Assembly (NCBI GenBank): GCA_009697495.1
Contig: SHUN01000166.1
Span: 1 to 6,562, forward strand
Source: Bryobacterales bacterium
GTDB taxonomy: Bacteria; Acidobacteriota; Terriglobia; Bryobacterales; Bryobacteraceae
Length of the DNA stretch: 6,562 nt
Direction of reading: 5' to 3'
Below the pieces are notes generated by a model, which saw only the letters and a list, made by a program, of their open reading frames with translations, searched no databases and was not told the DNA's origin. Each line of letters opens with the position of its first letter. The first letter of the stretch is position 1. Below are positions 1-5,048 of this stretch, one piece after another. A program made the position numbers and the translations under genes.

Positions 1-1064
1 ACTGCGTTTGTTGCGTTCCGGAACGCGCTGAAAGGGTCGAACATTTGAATCATCTGGCCGTTGGCCTGCCGGGTTTCCGAGAAGTTACCGTCGCGCTGCA
101 AAGCGGTGGGGAACGTGGCCGTTTCGCTCACCGGAGTCTTCTGCTTCGTCTGCTCATAGGCGGCGAAGAAAAAGGTCTTGTTCTTCTTAACCGGGCCGCC
201 GATAACGCCGCCGAACTGGTCGCGCCGAAACAGCGGACGGGCCGCGCCGCCGCGATTGGCGAACCACTGGTTGGCGTTGAAATCATTGTGCCGAAGAAAG
301 TAGAAGCCCGTGCCGTGGAATTCGTTCGTGCCGGACTTGGTGACCATATTGATCACTGCGCCGCCGGTCTGCCCGTATTCGGCCGGGAAGAAGTTCGTCT
401 GCATTTTGAACTCCTGCACGGAATCCACGGACGGCTTGTACTTCAAGTCCGTGATGCCGGAATTCTGCTCCACCGTGGTTACCGTCACGCCGTCCACAAT
501 TACGTCGGAAGTGGAGTTGCGCGAACCGTTAGCCACGAAGTTTGTATTGGTTGAGCCACGACTGCCGGCCGATCCCACCACGCCGGGCGTCAAATACGCC
601 AGCGCCAAAGAATCGCGCCCGATGTTCGGCAGCGTCACCATGAATTTGTTGTCGATCACCTGGCCCATGCTGGCGATCGTCGTGTTCAGCAGGGGGGCCG
701 CGGATTCCACATTAACGGTGGAACTCACGTCGCCAACCTGCAATTGAATGTCCTGGGTCACCTGTTGTTGAACCTGAAGCTGGAATTTCTGATGGACATG
801 TTTGCGAAATCCGTTGGCTTCGACGCTCATCGAATAGGTGCCGGGTCGAAGAGCCGTAACCATGTAGCGGCCCTGCGCGTCGGACACAGTGGGGTGGTTC
901 ATATTGCGGTCGGTTTCGTTCAGAGCGACTTTCGCTCCTGGGACGGCTGCGCCGCTGGCGTCGGTGACCGTTCCGCGGATAGATGCCGTGAACGATTGGC
1001 TCCACGCGGACGTCGCCAGCAGCACCACGGCTGCGAGCGGCAGAATAATGGCTTGTTTTCTCAT
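1..1064 (-). CDS. Oar-like TonB-dependent receptor, N-terminal part (runs off left edge)
   Basis: Outer-membrane receptor of the TonB-dependent/Oar type, probably for uptake of large substrates; the substrate cannot be told. The reading frame is open from ATG at 1064 to base 1 (354 residues). Residues 1-23 form a signal peptide (MRKQ, hydrophobic core, then AWSQS). Residues about 25-115 are a carboxypeptidase-regulatory-like beta-sandwich (IRGTVTDASGAAVPGAKV, then SDAQGRY and LRPGTYS). The plug domain follows at about 120-300, with GSRNSTSDVIVDGV, FFPAEYGQTGGAVINMVTKS, GTNEFHG and FGGVIGGPVKKNKTFFF, all hallmarks of this family. Family members are usually about 1000 residues, so the barrel lies outside the window. 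The Shine-Dalgarno before this ATG is poor (AGAAAGAAA, rather distant). A 20-codon frame upstream ends in an ATGA overlap with the start, so translational coupling is possible. I am sure of the family. Confidence 0.93.
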   Translation of the reverse strand, partial: MRKQAIILPLAAVVLLATSAWSQSFTASIRGTVTDASGAAVPGAKVALNETDRNMNHPTVSDAQGRYMVTALRPGTYSMSVEANGFRKHVHQKFQLQVQQQVTQDIQLQVGDVSSTVNVESAAPLLNTTIASMGQVIDNKFMVTLPNIGRDSLALAYLTPGVVGSAGSRGSTNTNFVANGSRNSTSDVIVDGVTVTTVEQNSGITDLKYKPSVDSVQEFKMQTNFFPAEYGQTGGAVINMVTKSGTNEFHGTGFYFLRHNDFNANQWFANRGGAARPLFRRDQFGGVIGGPVKKNKTFFFAAYEQTKQKTPVSETATFPTALQRDGNFSETRQANGQMIQMFDPFSAFRNATNA

Positions 1065-1123
1065 TGGACTTCGATTTCTTTCTGAAGCATTACGGGTACA
1101 ACGGCGTTAATAGCCGTCTTCAC
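1061..1123 (-). other. Possible 20-codon leader ORF of the TonB receptor
   Basis: GTG at 1123 opens 20 codons (GTG AAG ACG GCT ..., ending GAA GTC CAA TGA). Its TGA shares ATGA with the receptor start at 1064. GGAGGTG lies just upstream, but only 2 nt separates GGAGG from the GTG, too close for normal use, and the predicted transcription start near 1125 would cut into it. If translated, it would couple ribosomes to the poorly preceded receptor ATG. It may equally be chance. Confidence 0.2.
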
Positions 1124-1131
1124 CACCTCCA

Positions 1132-1160
1132 ATTATATGCAAGTCGCGGGGGGGGTACAA
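1132..1160 (-). promoter_or_regulatory. Sigma70-type promoter for the TonB receptor
   Basis: On the minus strand there is a perfect TATAAT (1137-1132), preceded at exactly 17 nt by TTGTAC (1160-1155), which matches the first three bases of TTGACA. The predicted start of transcription is near 1125, giving a leader of about 60 nt before the receptor ATG at 1064. The promoter overlaps the 3' end of the decayed phosphatase gene and its stop codon. The call rests on consensus match and position only. Confidence 0.55.
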
Positions 1161-1422
1161 CTCGCCTCCACCCGGTCCCGGATATCGTTCCGCGCCGCGC
1201 CGTAATCCGCCGGCTGCGATGGCGTGCCGGTCCAGTCCACACGCGGCCCCGCCGACTGCCCCCCCCAACGTCACCACCTGTTCCGTCCCCTTACAAATCG
1301 TCCGCCGCCACGAGCCGAGGGGCGCCTTCCTGCATTGCGGCCTTCAATTTCGCCACCGTCGTCGCGCCGAACACCGCGTCCGGAACCGTACCCCGCGATA
1401 TCGCCCGCAAGACCAATCCCCG
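1133..1422 (-). pseudogene. Broken low-molecular-weight phosphatase/ArsC-like gene (C-terminal two-thirds)
   Basis: Read on the minus strand, this stretch encodes a recognisable low-molecular-weight protein-tyrosine phosphatase/arsenate-reductase-like fold if two single-base frameshifts are corrected. In order: RGLVLRAISRGTVPD (family: ERGL-x-LRA-x-SRGT-x-PD), then TTVAKLKAAM and PRLVAADDL up to a TAA at 1293-1291; then, shifted, KGTEQVVTLGG; then, shifted again across an 8-base G run (1266-1259), VDWTGTPSQPADYGAARNDI and RDRV, ending at TAA 1135-1133. Third codon positions are almost all G or C in the successive frames, as expected of coding DNA. The first segment is in the same frame as the DUF1259 gene and is separated from it only by its TAA at 1425-1423. 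The family's catalytic CX5R loop is absent, so no activity is expected. The family assignment is from memory of motifs, not from a search. Confidence 0.6.
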
Positions 1423-2340
1423 TTATTCCGCCGGCTTGTTGAAATGCGCCGTCCGCACTTGGCTTTGCGCATCCAACGCCGCGCGCAAACCTTTGGCCAA
1501 TACCGCCGCCGGGCCTTTGCCCCAGTAGTGCAAAAACACGTACTGCGGATTCTCATGCGTCATGTGATTATGAATCGCCACGACGTTGATCCCCGCCCGT
1601 CGCAGCGCTTTCAGGACCGGCTGCAACTCCCCCTCCACCATTGCAAAATCCCCATCGACAAAAGCCGATGCGTCCGTTCCCGCAAACGCCGCCCACGTGT
1701 TCACGCCCATTTGATTGTTAACTGCCTTCCCGTGCATCGTGGCTTTCCGCCCGATCGCCATCTTGTACATCCCGGCGTTCACTTGCCCCTTTACACCCAG
1801 GATTCCGTCCAGCGCCGCGGCCGTAATGGAGTTCGTATCCGGCACCGCGCCGCCAGCGAACTTACTCCCCGGCAGTGGTTGCGCTGCCCGGATCTCCTTC
1901 ACTTTGTCCAGTGCCTTACGAACCGACGCCGCCAACTTCTCCGCCGTTCCCATTCCGCCAATGTGCATGAACATCACGCGCGGAGATTCGAAGAAAAAGT
2001 GGTTGTGCAGCGCCGTCACTTCCAAGCCGTTCTCCAACGCCGCCGACATCGCCGCGTTCACTTCATCTTCAAACAGCACCAGATCCCCCATCACCATCAG
2101 GCCTCCATGCGCATCCGGCGTGAATGCCGCCCAGGACGTCAGCCCCATAAAGGGATGCATCGCACGCCCTTCGACCGTAACCTTTACATCGGTCCGCGGA
2201 AACGTCACGCGGTACACGTCTTCCGCCTCGGTATAACTTCCCTTGGCGCCGGTGGCAGTGTCGATCTGGTTTCGCTGGGCGTCCGGGATCGCGGCGGTGA
2301 GCGGCAGCGCAAAGATCAAAATCGTTCGCAGAAGTTTCAT
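1423..2340 (-). CDS. Exported DUF1259 (LppY/LpqO family) protein
   Basis: A 305-residue protein of the DUF1259 family, whose biochemical function is not established. ATG at 2340 is chosen over an in-frame TTG at 2358 because it places a proper signal peptide at the N-terminus (MKLLRTILIFALPLTAA). The mature protein is an internal duplication: residues about 58-150 and 202-295 each carry an MG-x(2)-(S/T)WAAF block, then HNH (112-114; 257-259), a Pro six residues after the motif, and F-x-H-x(2)-G-x-G (His126; His271). The paired histidines suggest metal or ligand binding, which is inference. The last 16 residues (AQSQVRTAHFNKPAE region) do not look like the family's usual end. They resemble the AHFNKLAEERG helix of the phosphatase whose remnant continues in frame after the stop, so the C-terminus is probably a fusion scar. 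No Shine-Dalgarno is visible; GATAAT ends 7 nt before the ATG. Confidence 0.88.
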   Translation of the reverse strand: MKLLRTILIFALPLTAAIPDAQRNQIDTATGAKGSYTEAEDVYRVTFPRTDVKVTVEGRAMHPFMGLTSWAAFTPDAHGGLMVMGDLVLFEDEVNAAMSAALENGLEVTALHNHFFFESPRVMFMHIGGMGTAEKLAASVRKALDKVKEIRAAQPLPGSKFAGGAVPDTNSITAAALDGILGVKGQVNAGMYKMAIGRKATMHGKAVNNQMGVNTWAAFAGTDASAFVDGDFAMVEGELQPVLKALRRAGINVVAIHNHMTHENPQYVFLHYWGKGPAAVLAKGLRAALDAQSQVRTAHFNKPAE

Positions 2341-2352
2341 AGTCCGATTATC
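2341..2352 (-). promoter_or_regulatory. -10-like hexamer placed for leaderless transcription of the DUF1259 gene
   Basis: GATAAT (2352-2347) is followed by CGGACT and then the ATG at 2340, so a transcript would begin at or next to the start codon. No convincing -35 hexamer is seen. The support is positional, and two other genes in the window have the same 6-nt arrangement. Confidence 0.35.
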
Positions 2353-2381
2353 CGCCAATAGTAGAAAGTAAGCCGCGCGTC

Positions 2382-2569
2382 GATTCTATTCCTTGCCCGC
2401 CCCCCCAACTGGCGATCAGGGCGCAAGTCAGGCTCACTGGAATTGCATGAGGGATCGTCACCCGGATGGGGCGAGGCCCGGCGAGTTGATCCCGTCCTGG
2501 CCTCTACTCGTTGATATAAGGATCAGAATATTACCCGGATGATCGGCTAAGGTAAAGTATGTTGATCGT
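2382..2569. repeat. Tandem duplication, copy 1 (188 bp)
   Basis: First of two adjacent direct copies, running from GATTCTATTCC to GTTGATCGT. It differs from copy 2 by one base in a C run (7 versus 6), and by A/G, G/A and G/A changes in AATTGCATGAG, TTACCCGGAT and CTAAGGTAAAG. That gives about 98% identity. Near its end it carries a duplicate of the hipB start (ATG TTG ATC GTC), closed at once by TGA. It has a possible stem GAGGCC/GGCCTC (2473-2478 with 2499-2504) and six GATC sites. No longer coding frame is credible in it. Confidence 0.95.
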
Positions 2570-2571
2570 CT

Positions 2572-2758
2572 GATTCTATTCCTTGCCCGCCCCCCAACTG
2601 GCGATCAGGGCGCAAGTCAGGCTCACTGGAATTGCGTGAGGGATCGTCACCCGGATGGGGCGAGGCCCGGCGAGTTGATCCCGTCCTGGCCTCTACTCGT
2701 TGATATAAGGATCAGAATATTACCCAGATGATCGGCTAAAGTAAAGTATGTTGATCGT
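2572..2758. repeat. Tandem duplication, copy 2 (187 bp), overlapping the start of hipB
   Basis: Second copy, separated from the first by CT. It ends 11 bases inside the hipB reading frame, so it supplies the whole visible upstream region and the first codons of that gene. Candidate promoter pieces are TTGATA (2700-2705), TATAAG (2704-2709) and TAAAGT (2737-2742), but none forms a well-spaced pair. Imperfect inverted elements GATCA/TGATC (2710-2714 with 2729-2733) could be repressor half-sites; this is inference. Confidence 0.95.
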
Positions 2759-3095
2759 TAAAGGAGACATACCGATACCGCTTAAACGGGCGCTGCGCAA
2801 GCTGGGCCAGGACATCCGCGATGCCCGGCGAAGAAGACGCATGCCCGTTGCGCTGGTGGCCGAACGGGCTTCCATGAGCCGCGTCACGCTGGGCAAAATC
2901 GAAAAAGGCGATCCCGGCGTTTCGCTCGGCAACTACGCCATGACGCTCTTCGTGCTCGGGCTCTCCGACCGTCTCGCCGATCTGGCGGATGTCCGCGCGG
3001 ATGCCATCGGCCTTGAACTGGATGGGGAGCGTCTGCCTGAGCGCATACGCCAATCGTCCCCAAAGCCGAAGCGCAAGGAAAAGCCTGATGGATAA
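2748..3095 (+). CDS. hipB: HipB-like XRE/Cro-family antitoxin and autorepressor
   Basis: A 115-residue DNA-binding protein that would neutralise the downstream HipA kinase and repress the operon. Residues about 12-75 form a helix-turn-helix of the XRE class: LGQDIRDARRRRRMPVALVA, then RASMSRVTLGKIEKGDPGVS with the recognition helix around 43-52, then a helix ending near residue 80. The tail is rich in charge and proline (KPKRKEKPDG), as in the flexible degradable tails of HipB proteins. ATG at 2748 is the first start in frame. A better Shine-Dalgarno (AAGGAG, 2760-2765) lies inside the frame with no good ATG after it, so the true start is somewhat uncertain. The ORF overlaps hipA by 8 bp. Its first four codons belong to the tandem repeat. 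Confidence 0.85.
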   Translation: MLIVKGDIPIPLKRALRKLGQDIRDARRRRRMPVALVAERASMSRVTLGKIEKGDPGVSLGNYAMTLFVLGLSDRLADLADVRADAIGLELDGERLPERIRQSSPKPKRKEKPDG

Positions 3096-4347
3096 GGAGA
3101 TTTTTGTCTATGCAGACCTGCGCGGAGCGCCCATGCTCGTCGGGCGGCTCTGGAACCGCCAGCGCAGGGACCGTGAAAGCGCGACCTTCGAGTATGAAAA
3201 AAGCTGGCTCGCGTGTGCGGATCGGTTCTCGCTGGAGCCCGCCCTCCAGCTTGGCCCCGGCCCGTTCCATGCGCCCGCCGGCAAACCTTTGTTCGGAGCC
3301 ATCGGCGATTCCGCACCCGACCGCTGGGGCCGCGTTCTCATGCGCAGGGCCGAGAAGCGGCGCGCGGAGCGGGAAAAACAGGCTCCCCGCACATTGCGGG
3401 AGATCGAGTATCTCCTCTTAGTCAACGATGAAACTCGCCAGGGCGCGCTGCGCTTCGCCGAAGACGAGAGCGGTCCGTTTCTCGCGGCGCGCGGGCCCAA
3501 TCAGATACCCCCGTTGATCGATCTGCCGCGACTGCTTTCGGCGAGCGAGCGCGTACAGGACGATACCGATACGGAAGAAGATCTGCGCCTCCTGCTCGGG
3601 CCCGGTTCCTCGCTCGGCGGGGCGCGCCCCAAGGCGTCGGTGCGCGACCGCGACGGACATCTTTCAATCGCGAAATTCCCGAGCAAAGGCGATGAATGCA
3701 ACGCCGTGCTCTGGGAAGCGCTGGCCCTCACGCTCGCGGCGCAGGCAGGCCTGAATACGCCCGCATGGCGACTCGAAACGGCGGCGGATAAACCCGTTCT
3801 GCTGCTCCGGCGCTTCGACCGCGCGGACGGCGTGCGGCTCCCGTTCCTCTCTGCGATGAGCATGCTCGGCGCGAAAGACAACGAACCCCACAGCTATCTT
3901 GAATTCGTGGACGGCCTTCGCCAGCACGGCGCCGCGCCTAGAGAAGACATGCGCGAGCTTTGGCGGCGAATCGTGTTCAGCATCATGATCTCGAACACCG
4001 ACGATCATATCCGCAACCACGGCTTCCTGTACCAGGGAACGCAAGGCTGGCGGCTGGCCCCGGCCTATGGCCTCAACCCCGTGCCGGCGGACATCAAGCC
4101 CCGCGTCCTGACGACCGCCATCGACCTCGACGACGGGACGGCGTCACTCGCCCTCGCTTACGACGTGGCGGCGTATTTTGAGCTCAACGCGAAAGAGACG
4201 CGGCTAATCGTCCGGCGAGTCGCCGCCTCGACCTCCAAATGGCGCGCGGAGGCCGCCAAGCTCGGCCTGACAAAGGCCGAAATAGAGCGCATGGCGTCGG
4301 CGTTCGAACATGCAGACCTGAAAGCCGCGCTTTCCAGCAAAGGCTGA
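3088..4347 (+). CDS. hipA: HipA-like serine/threonine kinase toxin, metal-site Asp replaced by Gly
   Basis: A 419-residue protein of the HipA family, kinases that in E. coli phosphorylate glutamyl-tRNA synthetase and cause growth arrest. ATG at 3088 is chosen because AAGGAA (3075-3080) stands 7 nt before it and the frame overlaps hipB by 8 bp, the usual operon layout. The N-terminal couple_hipA domain spans about 1-115 (FVYADLRGAPMLVGRLW, then FGAIGDSAPDRWGR). HipA_C follows: P-loop GPGSSLGGARPKA (171-183), ATP lysine in IAKFPS (Lys196), LLLRRFDR, and the catalytic loop ISNTDDHIRNHGF with Asp305 and Asn310. Next comes WRLAPAYGLNPVPADIKPR, where the family has AYD: the metal-binding Asp is Gly328 (codon GGC at 4069-4071). 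The length is normal and the frame is intact. Family assignment is firm; activity is uncertain. Confidence 0.92.
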   Translation: MDKEIFVYADLRGAPMLVGRLWNRQRRDRESATFEYEKSWLACADRFSLEPALQLGPGPFHAPAGKPLFGAIGDSAPDRWGRVLMRRAEKRRAEREKQAPRTLREIEYLLLVNDETRQGALRFAEDESGPFLAARGPNQIPPLIDLPRLLSASERVQDDTDTEEDLRLLLGPGSSLGGARPKASVRDRDGHLSIAKFPSKGDECNAVLWEALALTLAAQAGLNTPAWRLETAADKPVLLLRRFDRADGVRLPFLSAMSMLGAKDNEPHSYLEFVDGLRQHGAAPREDMRELWRRIVFSIMISNTDDHIRNHGFLYQGTQGWRLAPAYGLNPVPADIKPRVLTTAIDLDDGTASLALAYDVAAYFELNAKETRLIVRRVAASTSKWRAEAAKLGLTKAEIERMASAFEHADLKAALSSKG

Positions 4348-4365
4348 GCGCCATTCAGCCCCGTT

Positions 4366-4729
4366 AAGGGCAATACCGTTCACTTTTACGCGACGCTGGC
4401 CGATCTCGCCGTCAACCGCCCCTTCGCCGCCGTCATCCAGAGCGGCGACCCCGGCGCCATTGTCATTGAAAAAAAACGGCGGCTTCTTTCAGGACGAATG
4501 GCAACTCCGGCAGAATCTCTCCCTCGCCGCCGGTATCGCGACTTCCGGCCGCGGCCTTTGATAAAGGACAAAAGTCCCGCATTCACGACTGTCATAGACG
4601 CCGTTACCCTCTTCAACCGCGTGAACTATCAGGGCTACATCGGTGCTTTGAGTTCCCCCCTTCCACGGGCGTGCCGTTGCGTCGCTGCCGCCGCGCCGTT
4701 TGCAGCTCAGTTTGCGTTTTCAGTTTTGA
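4366..4729 (+). pseudogene. Remnant of an Oar-like TonB-dependent receptor (barrel segment plus C-terminus)
   Basis: Three reading frames together spell the barrel of a TonB receptor. Frame A from 4369: NTVHFYATLADLAVNRPF, then VIQSGDPGAIVIEK. After an 8-A run (4469-4476) the frame shifts to GGFFQDEWQLRQNLSLAAGI, the classic FxQDxW...LxLxxGxRY barrel strand. At about 4537 it shifts back to RDFRPRP, then DAVTLFNRVNYQGYIGALSS. After a 6-C run (4655-4660) it shifts once more to GRAVASLPPRRLQLSLRFQF and TGA at 4727-4729, a typical aromatic receptor C-terminus. Between the GI(RYDF) strand and the final LFNRVNY strand, roughly two hundred residues usual for the family are missing, so there is an internal deletion besides the frameshifts. 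The remnant begins directly after the hipA stop and in the same frame. An 84-codon ORF inside it (4498-4752) is not a gene in its own right. Confidence 0.8.
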
Positions 4730-4738
4730 CAGTAGAAT
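4711..4738 (+). promoter_or_regulatory. Putative promoter of the small antitoxin gene
   Basis: TAGAAT (4733-4738) matches TATAAT at five of six positions and ends 6 nt before the GTG at 4745. TTTGCG (4711-4716) stands 16 nt upstream as a weak -35. A perfect TTGACA (4726-4731) also occurs but has no good -10 at proper spacing. The element is built out of the 3' end of the dead receptor gene. Predicted transcription starts at the GTG itself. Confidence 0.35.
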
Positions 4739-4744
4739 CAAATC

Positions 4745-4957
4745 GTGTGTAGTAAAGAACAGCTCCACAGTCTCGTAGACATGCTCCCGGAGGCGGAGGT
4801 TCTCGCCGCCAGCCGCTACTTGCAATTTCTCGTAAATGACGTGGCGGATGAGCCGCTGACCGAAGACGGCTGGCGCGATGTCCGAATCGGCATGGCAGAG
4901 ATCGCGAGCGGCGAATTCACGACACTCGCGGACCTTACACGCGAATTGAAGTTGTGA
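4745..4957 (+). CDS. Small antitoxin-like protein
   Basis: A 70-residue acidic protein. Its layout is that of the many small antitoxins paired with RelE/ParE-type toxins: an N-terminal amphipathic helix (KEQLHSLVDMLPEAEVLAAS, then RYLQFL), a short linker with DEPLTEDGW, and a C-terminal helix ending in LADLTRELKL. GTG at 4745 is the only usable start, since an in-frame TAG lies 10 nt upstream. There is no Shine-Dalgarno. The stop shares GTGA with a following reading frame that begins like a RelE/ParE toxin but ends after 25 codons, so this looks like an antitoxin that has lost its toxin. It could still bind DNA or another toxin. The exact family is not certain. Confidence 0.65.
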   Translation: MCSKEQLHSLVDMLPEAEVLAASRYLQFLVNDVADEPLTEDGWRDVRIGMAEIASGEFTTLADLTRELKL

Positions 4958-5031
4958 AGTTCAGTCTTAGAATTGTGAACTCGGGCAAGGGTCAACTCCG
5001 CCACGCGGCCGGGGTGCTTGGCGGACGCTAG
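4954..5031 (+). pseudogene. Truncated RelE/ParE-like toxin stub
   Basis: GTG at 4954 overlaps the antitoxin stop as GTGA, the standard coupling of antitoxin and toxin genes. The 25 codons begin with KFSLRIVNSGKGQLRHA, which resembles the first strand and helix of RelE/ParE toxins (pattern: basic, alternating hydrophobics, S-x(3)-QLR). The frame then reads GVLGGR and TAG at 5029-5031. Full toxins are about 85-100 residues, so nearly all of the fold, including catalytic or gyrase-binding parts, is missing. The next gene starts 17 bp later, so the rest has been deleted rather than frameshifted. Family assignment from so short a piece is tentative. Confidence 0.4.
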
Positions 5032-5036
5032 CGTTG

Positions 5037-5048
5037 TAAACTCAAGCC
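5037..5048 (+). promoter_or_regulatory. -10-like hexamer placed for leaderless transcription of the CoA-transferase
   Basis: TAAACT (5037-5042, fits TAnnnT) is followed by CAAGCC and the GTG at 5049. No Shine-Dalgarno and no clear -35 are present. The 6-nt spacing equals that before the genes starting at 2340 and 4745. Confidence 0.3.

Noticed and set aside
45..1110. Several plus-strand ORFs at the left end
   Set aside because: Antisense to the TonB receptor; the minus frame is open throughout and carries family motifs.
1219..2361. Long plus-strand ORF of 380 codons
   Set aside because: It is antisense to the well-supported DUF1259 gene, its product is Arg/His-rich with no domain pattern, and its codon use mirrors the opposite strand.
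2473..2504. GAGGCC/GGCCTC stem as a terminator
   Set aside because: Six pairs with a 20-nt loop and no T run on either strand; too weak to call.
2382..2758. CRISPR array or insertion-sequence ends
   Set aside because: Only two long adjacent copies without spacers, and no terminal inverted repeats or transposase.
2989..3087. Extended hipA start giving 452 residues
   Set aside because: The extra 33 residues are the hipB C-terminal region read in another frame. The ATG at 3088 has a good Shine-Dalgarno and starts at the conserved FVYADL strand.
4498..4752. 84-codon ORF
   Set aside because: It joins part of the receptor remnant to out-of-frame DNA past the true C-terminus; it is a by-product of frameshifts.
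4726..4755. Perfect TTGACA at 4726 as -35 of the antitoxin gene
   Set aside because: No hexamer near TATAAT at 16-18 nt, and the start would lie inside the gene; the TAGAAT placement fits better.
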